Part shown: in pieces, positions 21,082-33,950 of the stretch
How the letters are laid out: every line of letters begins with the position of its first letter
How positions within the stretch are numbered: position 1 is the stretch's first letter
Source: Ooceraea biroi
Taxonomy: Eukaryota > Arthropoda > Insecta > Hymenoptera > Formicidae
Reading direction: 5' to 3'
DNA length: 64,000 nt
Assembly (NCBI RefSeq): GCF_003672135.1
Contig: NC_039515.1
Location: forward strand, 6,634,001 to 6,698,000
Translations under genes and position numbers: made by a program
Notes under the pieces: generated by a model
The model's database searches: none
Told to the model about the DNA's origin: nothing
The model's input: the letters and a program-made list of their open reading frames with translations, nothing else

Positions 21082-23446
21082 TAATACTTCTTACATAACA
21101 CAAGCTATAATAAGAACAATCTTTTTCTAATTTTTCGCAACATTTTCATCATTATCTATGATGATTAATGACAAAGAAATTAAAGTGTTAAAATAAAAAG
21201 AGGGAAGATGAGGAACTTTTCTGAAACGCTCAACGTCGACCGCGCAAGCGATTCGCGACACACGCGCGGGATGTCCCAGAAGTTTCACTGAAAACTTGCC
21301 TCCGTTGAATGAATCATTTTTTATCAGATGAAATATGGATGACGAGAGAAGTGCAAAGGTATTATACAACGACGCTGCATTCACGCGCGCGAGAAAGCGG
21401 CGATAAATTAGCGGCGCGTGGGCAACGCCGAGCGCGCGCCGAGTATTGATCAAGAAAGCTCGGGACTAAGCCTCTCGCAAGCTTTCCGCTGAAAAGCCGT
21501 CGTTCTCCGTGATGTCTCACTCCTCGGTCTTCGATAGGTTCTATTGATCCTCGCGAAAATGATCGCCGGGAAAAATAAGAAAAGCATTAGCACACGTTTC
21601 GCACGTGCCATTTATTCGGACAAAAGCTTCTTAAGATTTTCGCGCGATCTAGTCTCGACGGCGGCGTCTCAGGATAATTGAATAAAACTGAAGACCAGAT
21701 TAAGAAAGCTTCTCGCCTCGATCAATCCTGCTCGATCTGATTCTTAAGCGAGAGGACCATCGCAGACGCGAGCTTTCTGCTTGTCGTTTGAGGACGCGTT
21801 CACCGTCCGCGAACCGCTTCGCTATTTTCGGCAGCGTTTAGATGATGTCCGGCAGCACAAAGTGGAATCGCATCGTGACTCGTTCATTACGTTCCGCCAC
21901 GCCCGTGGTCCTCTCGTGGTGCTCGCAACAAGATGCCCGACCGCCAAGAGTGTGCTTTATTATTAGCGAAGCTCCACTCTGTGCCCCGGTCTACTCAAAT
22001 TAAGATTTCCCGAGTGGCGAGAGAGTCCATCGGAGGAACACGAACCCATTCGAAGCGTTCGGGCGGTTCTTCTTCGCGGAAGGCAGTCCGCTTTAATATC
22101 GATCACTCACGCGCGGATTTTTAGCCTCTCGTGCTACTCTTGCAAACTTCTTTTTGCGCCGGCGACTGTCACGCGGCCGCAATTAGCATTCCGATCGAGC
22201 AGGCCGATACAAGGGAATTAATCGGCGAATTTCGTGCTTGCCCGAGTTTTTCTCAGAAATTTCCGTGGCGATTATCCTCCTTCGTGGTCGCCTCGTGCGC
22301 GATTCGACGATGAGGGAGCTGACCCACGACGGTCTATTCGCGCCGTTCGCACGTGCGAGTTCCAGCGAGTGAGTCACACGTGGACCACAAGGGAGACGCT
22401 GCAAGGTCCGAATGCGGACTTTAATTAGGCAAAATTCCGGAGGCGCGTCCAATTACTCAACGCCGCGCGCACCGCTTTTACCGCGATCGAATTAAAGCGC
22501 GGCCGCCCGATTAATGCGCGAGAGCGATTCTCCCCGCTTCCGCAAACATCCGCGGACTCGCCCGTGCGTACCACACCGGCGAAGTTAATCCGCTTGTGGA
22601 ACGATGTTGCCGTGGGATCCAGCGAGGCATGATGTCCTGGAAGCTTGCGGTGTCAAAGGGATGAAGAATGCGAGAGTGCTTTCTTTGCTTGCGCCGTCGA
22701 GTGAAAAAAGTGGACGAAGAATATGTAACATGACCAGAATTCTTATTTTTTAATCATTGCTCGTGCGTTCTTGAAATTATTAAAAATTATATAAAAATTT
22801 TAAGTATTGAAAGAATGTAGAAAATGAAATCTTATATTTCATTATATTATATTGAATAAAATTTGCAATTATGTTTGGATTAAACTTCAGACTCCGCGTG
22901 TTTTGTTTTTGTGAAGTTTATTAAGAATTTATTAAGCTTGGAAGATGCGAAAAGACAATATGGAAGAAAAGAATAAAAAAAGATACAGAGCTAATACGGT
23001 CCCATCAGTAAGGGATCGAGAATGAATTATCTCGATTATGTCGAATAAAGGCGATCCGAATAGTTTTACTTACGGAAGACGGTTCTTCCGTATCGTGATG
23101 CCAAATGCATCTACCGCGAAACGACCACTTTATATCCACTGTGATATCTAATCGACCAGTCGCACGATGGTTTCGTTCACAATAATCTTCCAATTTCTCG
23201 AAAATCGATGATAACGTAGCGGGCATCAAAACATGTTTCAATTTTCGAAAACGTAAAAGAAGGTAAATCGAATCGAGAGAGAGTTTAATCCGCTTTGGCA
23301 ATGTTCAATGTTCTCGTTCAGACGAGAATTGTAACTCCAAATTGTGAATCTTTGTTAAAACTGTATTTTACAAAAACGCAAAAAGTTAAATGCAATCTAA
23401 CTTCATATTATACTTTGCATTTATTAAAATGTTATGAAAACTGTTC
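21082..23446. other. Intron C-D segment, CpG-rich, no gene recognised
   Basis: 21200-22650 is rich in CG dinucleotides with many short frames on both strands, none with a recognisable motif. 22700-23000 is AT-rich. Intronic regulatory DNA is possible but nothing specific can be shown. Confidence 0.4.
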
Positions 23447-23448
23447 TA

Positions 23449-24735
23449 TTGGGTCGTCCGGAAAGTTCGTGCCGATTTTGAAGGAAAATTCAAAGGCAAC
23501 ATTTTTTTATGTCGATAAATATTTATTGACTTATGTATGCACCGTTTTGTTTCACAACCTTTGTCCATCTTTCACGCAACTGGAAGATTCCATTCTCCCA
23601 GAACTTCTTAGGTTTCTCGGCGAAAAACTCCTCAAGGTGGTTTTTTATGTCGATCAAAGAGTTGAAGTTCTTGCCGCTGAGAGAATTTTGCAAAGACCTA
23701 AATAAGTGAAAGTCTGAAGGTGCAATGTCTGGTGAATACGGTGGGTGAGGTAGCACATCCCAGCCAAACTCCAACAATTTTTGTCGGGTAGTTAAAGAAA
23801 CATGAGGTCTGGCATTGTCCTGATGGAACACGACGCCCTTCCTATTGGCTAATTCTGGACGTTTTTCCTGAATCGCTGTCTTTAATTCGTCCAGTTGCGA
23901 GCAGTACTTATCTGCATTTATCGTTTGGTTGTGTGGTAGGAGCTCATAATATAGGATTCCTTTCCAATCCCACCAGACACAGAGCATGACTTTTTTTGGA
24001 TGAAGGCCGGCTTTCGGAGTGGTTAATGCTGGTTCATTTCGCTTACCCCAGGATCTTTTTCGTTCTACATTGTTGTAAATGATCCATTTTTCGTCACCCG
24101 TCACTAATTGCTTCAAAAATGGTACGTTTTCGTTGCGCTTGTACAGCGAGTCGCAGATGGAAATGCGATCCATTAAATTTTTTTCGGCCAAATTATGCGG
24201 AACCCATACATCATAGCGACTTACGTAACCAAGCTTCACTACATGATCGTGGACAGTGGTTTTCGATATTTTCAGTATCTCTGCTAATTCACGTGTCGTG
24301 TAGCGCGGGTTATTTTCGATCAGTGTCTTGATTTGGTCATCATCAGTAGTAGAGGGTCTGCCCAAGCGTTCTTGGTCTTTAAGGTTAAAATCACCAGCTT
24401 TAAACTTAGCGAACCACTTACGTACGGTTCTTTCAGCTAAAGCGCCTTCTCCGTAAACAGAACATATCGAATTTGTTGCTTGTGAGGTATTTTTGCCTTT
24501 CCGGTAATAGAAAAGTATCAAGTGTCTAAAATGTTCTTTGTTTTCTTCCATCTTCAAAAGAGTACAAAACTGACACGAATCAATTTATCTGAAACAACTT
24601 TTTTCCTAGAGATGCGTTGAAATGTCACCTTTAAGCATATGTATATAAATCGTATGTTTTCAATAACATTGATATATTCAGACATGTTCCAACGCCATCT
24701 ATTAAAAATCGGCACGAACTTTCCGGACGACCCAA
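23449..24735 (-). mobile_element. Mariner element, 1,287 bp, apparently complete
   Basis: Terminal inverted repeats TTGGGTCGTCCGGAAAGTTC at both ends, with TA at 23447-23448 and 24736-24737. It encloses one uninterrupted transposase gene. It is the only mariner in the window with no visible lesion. Confidence 0.95.
23523..24557 (-). CDS. Mariner transposase, structurally intact
   Basis: 344 residues, the usual length of mariner transposases. It would bind the element's inverted repeats and catalyse cut-and-paste transposition into TA sites in the nucleus. The N-terminal part has two helix-turn-helix regions: the first in HFRHLILFYYRKGKNTSQAT...VRKWFAKFKAGDFNL, the second in YTTRELAEILKISKTTVHDH. 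A GRPS linker lies between them. WVPHNL precedes the catalytic domain. The D,D34D triad is complete: LVTGDEKWIIYN, VVFHQDNARPH and SPDIAPSDFHLF. The C-terminus is complete (ERWTKVVKQNGAYISQ). The start is MKMEENKEHF; MEENKEHF two codons later is an equally good start. Activity is plausible but cannot be shown here. Confidence 0.93.
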   Translation of the reverse strand: MKMEENKEHFRHLILFYYRKGKNTSQATNSICSVYGEGALAERTVRKWFAKFKAGDFNLKDQERLGRPSTTDDDQIKTLIENNPRYTTRELAEILKISKTTVHDHVVKLGYVSRYDVWVPHNLAEKNLMDRISICDSLYKRNENVPFLKQLVTGDEKWIIYNNVERKRSWGKRNEPALTTPKAGLHPKKVMLCVWWDWKGILYYELLPHNQTINADKYCSQLDELKTAIQEKRPELANRKGVVFHQDNARPHVSLTTRQKLLEFGWDVLPHPPYSPDIAPSDFHLFRSLQNSLSGKNFNSLIDIKNHLEEFFAEKPKKFWENGIFQLRERWTKVVKQNGAYISQ

Positions 24736-24737
24736 TA

Positions 24738-26245
24738 CATTAAAATTACGAGAAAAATCTCTTTTTAGCGGCATAATTATGTCATTGCGTTTTATCTACC
24801 CGTACGACACTTCAGATAATTTTGACTTTCGCAGATAATTAAGAAAGACCCTTTCTGCGACGATATTGCGCGCTATATAGGATGTTGTTTGCCGCAACGC
24901 ACTCCGGAAACGCCGGGGGTTACGATGGACCCCTTCACCTAACTCGTTTTGGCATAATCGGGACCGTGCCGCGTATCATCCGCTTGAAACCCGACGCGCT
25001 TTTCGGAAATTCAATATGCTCAGCGAGAGAGATCCTTCCACGACCCTCGCTATCGTCGAAGGAAAAACCGGTGTAGTCTGCAACAAAGGCGCCCCGGCAT
25101 ATTTCGGCGATTACCGCATTCCTGCGAAAGCTTTTTCGCTTCACCACATCGGCAAGGCTCATTGAAATGTATTTAAAAATAAACGCATCGAATATATATG
25201 GCAGTATTATTCAGTCGACTGTGAAAAAATAACACGCTCGATATTTTTATATGCACATTTTCATAGTTTGAAATACCTCGTATGATAAATATATGGTGCT
25301 ACAAATGGTGCGAGGTATATTCGATGGTTGATCAAAAATTACTCTTTTTACTATTTTATAATGTTGCGTTCGGGCGTCCAACCCGGATATAACAATAACA
25401 TTAAAATTATTTATTATCACTATTTTGTAATAACAAGTGCACGTTTCAGTTTTGAGATGATTATATTAATAAATATATAATAAATAAATATAGTAGCTAT
25501 TATATAAATAGATAATGTATATTACCTGTTACTTTGTGTTTGCTGGGTTCTCAGTATCTCTGACGATCTTCATACTTTTAATGCAAATCCTATGCAAATT
25601 TTTTGTCCATTTAAATCGCGCTCTTCCAATAAAGTTATTGATTTTATTATCCTGCCATATTACATGCTTACACGATAAATTACCTCCATCGTCACAACTT
25701 TATTACTCATTTTCCTAATGAGAATAATAAATCTCATTCATAATATTTTTACAATTAGCACCCATAAAGGATGAGGATTTTCGTAATTTTATTGTGATCA
25801 CACATATCGACTTTTCCCTTTTCATTCCGCAATGTGGCATCACATTGTTAATTCGTCGTCACAATTACCCACCACAATTGGTCCCAGCTTTCGGTTGCGT
25901 CCTTCGGAGCGAGAACAACGCGCTTCCATTTAAAGTGCTGCCGCTCGCGCGCGCCGAAGCGAGAAATCAATTTACCGCGTGAGAATAAGGCGGCTGTTCG
26001 CGCCGGGCGCAGCCACGATATAATGTCTCTCGTGCATGCAGAAAGATAAGCGCCTTTGTCCATCCTGTGACAGCAGTCTGCCGGCATTGTCCTGCAACGC
26101 CTCTCTCATTCGTAGGACGCGCCTCTCTTTTCCACACACATTCTGATGGGATCGGGATGCTGCAACGTGTCTCCCCAATCGTCTCTCCTCGCACTCGAGC
26201 ACTCGACACGTGTGTCAGACACTATCTGATAGCGTGTCGTAAAAG
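24738..26245. other. Intron C-D segment without recognised gene
   Basis: AT-rich with CpG-rich patches near 24890-25150 and 25900-26220. The short frames on both strands do not resemble known proteins. Confidence 0.4.
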
Positions 26246-26247
26246 TA

Positions 26248-27534
26248 CTGGGTTGTTCGGAAAGTTATTTCGTTTTTTCAAGGAAAAATGAAAGGCGGTT
26301 TTTTCATATTTAGAATAAATTTTATTCAGTGATGTATTGGCCATTTTGTTCCACTACCTTTCGCCATCTTTCTGGCAACTTTAAGATTCCACGCTCATAG
26401 AAGTCCTTCTCCTTATTGACAAAAAATTGAAGCAAGTGATTTTTTACGCCTTCATTTGAATCGAAGTTTACATTGTTCAAAGAATTTTGTAGAGACCGGA
26501 ACAAATGGTAATCGGATGGTGCCAGATCAGGAGAGTATGGTGGGTGTGGTAGCACATCCCATCCAAGCTATAAAAGCTTCTGGCGAGTGACCAAACTTGT
26601 GTGTGGTCCGGCATTGTCGTGATCGAATACGACACCTTTCCTATTCGCCAATTCCGGTCGCTTCTGCTTGATGGCAGCATCCAATTCATCCAGCTGACGA
26701 CAATACACTTTCGAATCAATCGTTTGGTTGCTTGGTAGTAGCTCGAAAAATACGATTCCCTTCCAATCCCACCATACAGAAAGCATGATCTTCTTTTGAT
26801 GAATATCTGCCTTGGATGTCGATTGAGCAGGTTCATCTTGCCTGGACCATGATCGTTTTCGCTTAACATTGTCGTAAACAATCCATTTTTCATCTCCAGT
26901 TATGATTCGCTTCAAAAATGGTTCATTTTCTTCACGTTTCAACGATGAATCGCAGATGGTAATGCGTCGAATCAAGTCAATTTCCTTTAAATTGTGTGGA
27001 ACCCAAATATCGAGCTTTGAAACGAATCCAAGGCGTTTCAAATGATCGTAAACGGTCGAATTCGATAAATTTAACTTTTCAGCGATTTCGCGTGTTGTTA
27101 TGCGACGGTTTGCATCCACCAGAGCCTTTATTTTCTCGTCATCAGCTTAATTGGCCGACTTGAACGTGGTGCATCTTTCAAATCGAAATTTCCAGTACGA
27201 AATTTCGAAAACCAATTCTGACACTGACGTTCACTCAATACATCTTCTCCGTACACGGCACACAATTTTGTTCTCGCTTGCACTGCATTTTTACCCTTTC
27301 GGTAGTAAAAAAGCAAAATATTACGAAAATGCTCACTTTGATTTTCCATGTTTGATGTGCTGCCAAAAAACAATTACTTGACAGATCTCAACACAATAAG
27401 ATACTAAATGACGTCTGAAATGTCAGTTGTCAAAATATAAAACGAATTTGCCGCTTAGAGTAAGGTTAAGTATCGAGGAACGCGACTAACGACATCGCTT
27501 TGTGAAAAACGAAATTACTTTCCGAACAACCCAA
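26248..27534 (-). mobile_element. Mariner element, 1,287 bp, defective
   Basis: The left end reads CTGGGTTGTTCGGAAAGTTA and the right end, inverted, TTGGGTTGTTCGGAAAGTAA. TA flanks lie at 26246-26247 and 27535-27536. The length is that of a complete element, so only point lesions have damaged it. The family is close to but distinct from the 23.4-kb element. Confidence 0.93.
26322..27349 (-). pseudogene. Mariner transposase with one frameshift and one nonsense codon
   Basis: Opens MENQSEHFRNILLFYYRKGK. The frame is lost near 27145, in what should be the GRPIE.DD linker, and resumes as DANRRITTREIAEKLNLSNS. The first two catalytic blocks are present (ITGDEKWIVYDN; FDHDNAGPH, with G where R is usual). 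A TAG replaces a codon at about 26567, after TRQKLL. The last part (LPHPPYSPDLAPSDYHLFRS to VVEQNGQYITE) keeps the third aspartate. About three lesions would have to be absent for function. Confidence 0.9.
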
Positions 27535-27743
27535 TAGGATACTCGTTATCGCCCAGCGTTTAGCGTAGATGGAAAAGGCGGTAGACGGTCAGCGGAAATT
27601 TGCGAAGTGGAAAATGCAAAAGTATTTCAAGTTATTCCGCTTTCACTCAAAATATTTGTAATCTATAACAAATTTATGTTTGTTAACTTTCTCGATTATT
27701 TCTCGATTATCTTGACTTTTATTGATTAAGTTTCTTGATATTA

Positions 27744-29030
27744 TTGGGTTGGCCAAAAAGTAATTGCGTTTTTTTCCAATAGATGGACATACACGTCTTG
27801 AAATGTAACTAACTTCATTCTAAACCGCAAGTTCATTATGTAGGTTAACGACTCACGGTTCAAGCTTGTTTTAGAAAAAGAAAGTACGCGATTTCGTTAA
27901 CAATTGTTTCTTTGCCGTCGATTTCAAAATGGAAAATCAAAAAGAACATTTTCCTCATATTTCGTTTTATTACTTCCGAAAAGGGAAAAACGCTGTGCAA
28001 GCTCATAAACAGTTATGTCATGTATATGGCGAAGATGCTTTAAAGCTGCGGCAGTGTCAAAATTGGTTTACTAAATTTCGATCTGCAGATTTTAATGTGA
28101 AAGGTGCACCACGCTCAGGAAGGCCAATCGAAATTGATGATGACAAAATAAAGGCACTGATCGATTCGAATCGGCGTTTAACGACACGAGAGATTGCTGA
28201 GAATCTTAACATATCAAAATCGAGTGTTGAAAAGCATTTAAAACGACTTGGATACATTAGTAAGCTCGATATTTGGGTAGCACATGAGCTCAAAGAAATT
28301 CATCTCGCTAAGCGTATTGACATCTGCGATTCTCTTTTGAAACGTGAGGAAAATGATCGATTTTTGAAACGCATGATAACAGGCGACGAAAAATCGATCG
28401 TCTACAACAACGTCAAACGAAAAAGATCGTGATGAACCTGCTGAAAGCACTTGAAAAGCAGATATTCACCAAAGAAAGATTATGCTGTCAGTCTGGTGGG
28501 ACTTTAAAGGTATTGTGTATTTTGAGCTTCTTGCGAGGAATCAAACCATTAATTCAGACGTATACTGTCGTCAACTGGATAAATTAAATGATGCCATCAA
28601 ACAGAAACGTCGAGAATTGGTGAATCGCAAAGGTGTTGTGTTTCACTACGATAACGCTAGACCACGTACAAGTTTGGTCACTCGTGAAAAATTGTTGCAG
28701 CTTGGATGGGATGTGTTACCATGATGTTACCACATCCACCATATTCGCCAGACCTGGCACCATCAGATTACCATTTGTTTCGTTCTTTGCAAAACGCCTT
28801 GAATGGTAAAACCTTTACTGCTGATGAGGATATGAAATCGTTGTTGGAATAGTTTTTTACTGAAAAAGATAAGAACTTTTTTGAGCGCGGAATCATGAAG
28901 TTGCCTGAAAAATGGCAAAAGATAATCAAACAAAATGGACAATATATTGTTTAATAAAGTTTTTGTTTCCCATGAAAAATTCGCCTTTTATTTATATAAA
29001 AAAAACGCAATTACTTTTTGGCCAACCCAA
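27744..29030 (+). mobile_element. Mariner element, 1,287 bp, defective, twin of 49362-50648
   Basis: TTGGGTTGGCCAAAAAGTAA inverted ends, with TA at 27742-27743 and 29031-29032. It has the same length and disabling lesions as the copy at 49362-50648, but the outer flanks differ. Confidence 0.93.
27929..28954 (+). pseudogene. Mariner transposase, several lesions
   Basis: Starts MENQKEHFPHISFYYFRKGK and is open for 167 codons through ITGDEKSIVYNNVKRKRS. It has S in place of the tryptophan in the GDEKW block. A small deletion and TGA then break the frame at about 28430. The frame resumes as MLSVWWDFKGIVYFELLARN with the second block HYDNARP, and breaks again at about 28724, where GATGTTACCA is repeated. 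The third block (PPYSPDLAPSDYHLF) and the C-terminus (KIIKQNGQYIV) follow, with an in-frame TAG near 28850. Confidence 0.9.
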
Positions 29031-29032
29031 TA

Positions 29033-32000
29033 TAATATTTTATGTACTTATCGGAAAGTATTCGTCGTTTAAAAAGGAATAATGTAGTAATGCTTCGAAG
29101 CAGGATGGAACTTGATTTGTAATGTAAAATTAATTACGAATTCTTTCTTTCTTGCACATCTCTTTAAAGATATTCAATATTGCGAAACATAATATACATA
29201 AAAGATTTAATTTTTTGTATTCTCTGACTTTTAATATAATTTAATATAATATAAATTTAATATAATAAAAAAATTTAATTTAATATAATTTAATTTAATA
29301 TAATAATTTTAATATAACATAATCCTTAATACTCTTAAGAATGCAATGAAGAATCGTTTCCGATTAGCATCAAAAAGTTGCGACCGGAATTTTTAGTATT
29401 TAAAGATATCCAGCAGATATTTGTATTAAATGAAACATGACGTCCTTATCGTGACATTTTATATTTCCGGGTGCGTTTCGTGGGACTTCACCAAGAAACA
29501 CCCCTATATAGACCCCTATATACATTTCATCTTTCGCTTGGTGCACTCGCATTTTATCGGATCACCATAAAAATTCGCGTAATTAAAGACTCTCGACGTA
29601 TGTATGTACATGCGCGCGCGATTCGAGACGCCGGTTCGCGATTCATCTAGATGAACTGCAGGGCGGCGAGATGATATTATCTGCGACGGCGAAACCGACG
29701 CTTGCGTGGACGCCGTGACGTCACGCGATCGATCCGACGTCGCCGAGCGGTGGCGCGATCTGCCGGTGTCGAGGGATCGTCGCCACGGGGTTGCTTTTCC
29801 GACGACGAGGCAGGAAGAGAGTACGTGTCGAGCCACCGAGGGTGGGGAGTGTCGTTCTCGTCCACGACGTCGTCCTCGTCCTCGTCGTTGTCGAAGAGAC
29901 GCGCGAGGCCCAGTCCGGATTGGCGACCGGGCTGATTTCCGGTTCGGTGAGGCCCTCGTTCGAGGGGTGGTCTCTCTTTCTCTCTCGGTTTCCGGTGTGA
30001 CAGTGTCCTCAGTGGTGAGGGTGGCAAAAGGGACGAAGATCCGGAGAGAGTGTCCGGAATCCGGATTTGGAAGCGCGGCCGCAGCTTGAACGGTAATCTC
30101 GCATCTCTCTTCGCATTATCCGGCCTTTCTTTTTGTCGAACGGTCGATGGTAGATGTTGACCCATAGGCATCGCGCGGGGGTGAACATGGGGTGTGGATA
30201 CGACGGAGAAGTCGAAGGGCAAAAGGGAGGAGGCGTGCTTTCCTGACACAGGACAGCGCGTCCATGCTTTAGACCGTGTGAATGTACCAATTGCAGTTCC
30301 TGTGTAATGTGATTTATTTATTAGCGTTTACTCGTGGGTAGAAAGTAAATTTAGAGCTGATTGGAAATCTTATTGAATGAAATCTGATGAAACGTCTTAA
30401 AATACTCGACTTTAATGTATTGTTTATCAAGAATTTTTAAATATAATTATATATCTTGAAGAATTCTTTTTGTCTTTGTTCTTTTCGTCTTCCGTCTTAC
30501 ACTCTTAAATGTAGATTTTTCCAAGTGTAATTTATTTATTTGTAATCTAAATTCTTTATAATAATAATATAATGTATAAATACATTATATTTTTATATCA
30601 GTAAGATAATCTCGATGGAAAGTTACTCTTTTTTTAGACGCTCTTTCAATAGTTAAAGCTCAAGGAACTCCACTTCCTTTTAAAAAGTCGCGATTTAATT
30701 CGAGACGAAGTCTGCATTTAAAGTCAGTTCACCTTTAGACGGATTCTTCTGAAGTTGATTTATAACAACCATCAAATAATAAATCGAGTATAATAAATTT
30801 CACACTCGCTGCGACGAAGTTCTCTGAAGTTGTTCCATCTCATTATTTCTCAAGTGGTTTCCCCGCAGTTTCCCGAGGAGAATCCATCAGGCATTCGCGA
30901 AGTTCGCGATGACTCTCTAAAATCGCGCGAGACAGCTTCTCTGTCTTCTTTGTGTTGTCCTTTTATCCGCCAAGTCGCGTCGTAGTGCGAGGCCGGGTAT
31001 CGCTTCGTGAAGTTGGACGTGTAGTTAAGGCTTGATGAAGTTTGCGTTTGCCGTGACGCCAAAGAACAGTACTTCACCAGAGACGAGCCGCAGACGACTC
31101 TTCAAAACTTGCTAGAGAAATTGATGCTGAATTTTAATTTAATTTATCGAAGAACTTTACTCTCTAGAGAAGTCATGTCAAGGGGACGTTTATCTTAACA
31201 TTCTTCTTTTTCGCTTATCAGTAATTTATCTGTTGACGAATTTTGAAGCGAAGTTATTTAACAAGCACGATTGTTACAGAGTACTCTGGGTAAAGGATAG
31301 AACTTATTATCGCTCCGTTATCTCACGCTGTTTCGCGAGACTTTCTTCCTGCGAAATCCCATGTGCTCTCCGCCGGTCGCAACTTTTTAATTATCGACGC
31401 TAATTGTCCTCGTAATCAAGAAGTTTCGCGAGCAACGTGTTCAGGAGAAACGACGTCCCGAGTTTCCGCTCGCAGTCACAAGTTTTCTTGCGAAAACAAA
31501 GTTATCGCGCGCGTGCTCGAAAGTTACCGCCGCAATTCCGCCGCCGTCGGTCGTGCTTTCCGCAAATATTTAATTCGCGCAAAGTGATCAACGAGATCGT
31601 CGATCACGCGGTAGGTGAAAAGCAATCCGGAAGTTGGTCCAGCGGAAGGAAGAAAACGTTCCGCCGTTCACTGCTGCGTGGAGAGGAAAAAATCGAGCGT
31701 AACGCGAAGTCTGCACTTTACTGTTTACGATCTTATCTATGTCGACAAGAATCACAAAGTATTAAAAATATAATGTGAAAATAAAATTAGAATTAATGTG
31801 CAACGAGATTAGTACTTCTAGAAACTACAAAACTTGGAACTTTTTAAATTACAACTTGGAAATTAGAGATAATAACTTTAGAAAAACAGTTAAATCTTTC
31901 TATTGTTTAAGCAAAGTTAGTTCGCGCAGTACTGCAGTAATTTTATCTAATTTGTGGCAGCAATGTAAATGTTCAATAAACCCGCGCAATTAATTATCTA

Positions 32001-33950
32001 GATTTGAACGCAGAGAAAACAGAGAGAAGGATTATATTTAACCATAATAATAATATTATTAAGAGAACCGAGAGGCAGGATAATTTTTTCAGCGACTGTT
32101 AATTAAGTAAATTTTAGTAATTACGAGGCGCGCGATGGCCTCGCATCCTTTCACGCGCTCCTGCCGAAATTTCACGTGGCCCTTCTGTTTCTCAAGAAGT
32201 CGAGCTCGTGAATCAGTTCGGTCCCAGCTTGGTTCCGGGGTTAAGCACGCTTTTTTACGAGGCGCATTAACCCCCGACCGGGCCGCCGTAAGGGCAGTTA
32301 AAATAACGACCATCGCCTAAAAAGGCGCGTGCGCGATAAATTTATAAAGCGCGCTATAAAACCGCGCGCGAAAGAACAGCATCGTGAGCACTTTTATTAT
32401 TTTTCTTTCCGGTGAACTGTCGTATATCACCAACTCTTTCAACTCTTGCGCTCTCGAAAGGCCGCGATTTTCTGCGACGTTCAAGGGTCCCGTTCGCTCC
32501 CGTAAATGGAGAGTGTGCGATGAAAAATTAACACGAAAACTCCAAAATGACGAAAAAATTTGCGATGAAGAAGATAAAGGGATGATTCGGTCCAAATTCA
32601 GTCTGCAAGTTGTTATATCTATGCTCGGTTATACCAATTAATTACTTTGCGCGTTGAATTCGGTAGAAATCATCACATTTGTATTTTTTAGCTCTCGTGT
32701 GCTTTGTAAATTATTACGCTTTGTAATTAGGTATCCTTCTGCTTTCACGTTCCGCAATCTCTGCGATAGGCAAATAGGCGAATTCGAGACGCAAGCGCGT
32801 GAATAAAATATCGCGACAAAATGCGACGTCGACGATGCACCGATTTATAAACAAACATGCGAAAAACATTCGCGGGCAATTTTCGCGAGTCGCACAAAAG
32901 CGGCGGAACCGCCACCATCCTCTTTTCGCGTCGGTCCAGCGCTGAGGATTAATAATTATTATCGCCGTGAATAACGCGCGGGGAGAACGTGTTTTGTCGT
33001 CGCCACCAATATGCGTTGAAAAAAATATTTACACCCGCGTGCGCCATAAATCCCACCGCAAAATAAAGCCGTCGCGTTCCCTCTCGTCATCGTGCTGTCG
33101 CGTATTCTTTTCTCGCTGAGTAAGCAAAACTCCGTCAAATTATTTGATTCTTACGCTTTCTTCCGGAAAGATGATAGGCGACGGCGATAAATCACCGGAA
33201 ATATCGCTCGTCAAGTGCTATTAAATAATGCAAATATATCTTTGCTAAGTATATATCTGGCTTCCCTTCAAACGTTGGTTATTAAATCGAAATTCTGAGA
33301 GGTAGCTTGCGCTGGAAATTTTATGTAACTGTATTACTTAACGTGGATATTGATTTTTGTTAATAGTAATTTTCGGAAATTGCACTACGTATTCGATATT
33401 TTAAACGCGAAATACTGAAACAAACGAAATCACCGAACGAAACAAGATATAGACCAGAAAAATCCTCATTATCTCCAAAAAATAAGCATTTGAGTCTGTT
33501 AATGAGAAAATTACAGCACATTTTTATAATATATATCGGAAAAGATGTAAATAGACTCGATGTAGATGAAATAAAACCGTGATCGCTGATTTCATTCAAA
33601 CCACCGATGCACCTCCGTCGTTAAAATCGCAGTTAAAACGTCGAAATTGCGATATCGAAAAAGAGATATCGGAGACAGAGGAAAAAGTGACACGCTGCTG
33701 TACAAAAAGACCATTCGATTTTATTGTAGTAACAAAGAAAATAGTAACCGCGGAAGTATCGGCGACATTTTCTATGAAATTCTCTCTAAACTGTTCGCAT
33801 TCATGTGCAGTACTCTTTTATGTAAATGAGATATAAAATATCGCCAATTAAACGATAGTTTTTTACATGGCCAAATTACCCCGATATTAATTTCTTGGTA
33901 ATAATAATCCTAATAAATAATAACAACGACATTTCGGGTTGGTTTCGCAG
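29033..33950. other. 3' part of intron C-D, no gene recognised
   Basis: 29220-29340 is an AT-rich simple repeat built on TTTAATATAA. 29650-30290 is a CpG-dense island (described separately). 30300-33940 is ordinary AT-rich intron with CpG-rich patches near 31380-31620 and 32100-32350. The many short frames have no recognisable motifs. Confidence 0.4.
29650..30290. promoter_or_regulatory. CpG-dense island inside intron C-D (candidate alternative promoter or exon)
   Basis: GC- and CpG-rich against an AT-rich background. It has open frames on both strands: minus 29677-30249 (190 codons, with a DNDEDEDDVVDEND stretch) and plus 29706-30089 (127 codons, Arg-rich). Neither matches a family I know. 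An internal promoter of the navigator gene, a separate antisense gene, or no function at all would each fit. TTGAACG|GTAATC at about 30091 could serve as a donor. Confidence 0.3.
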
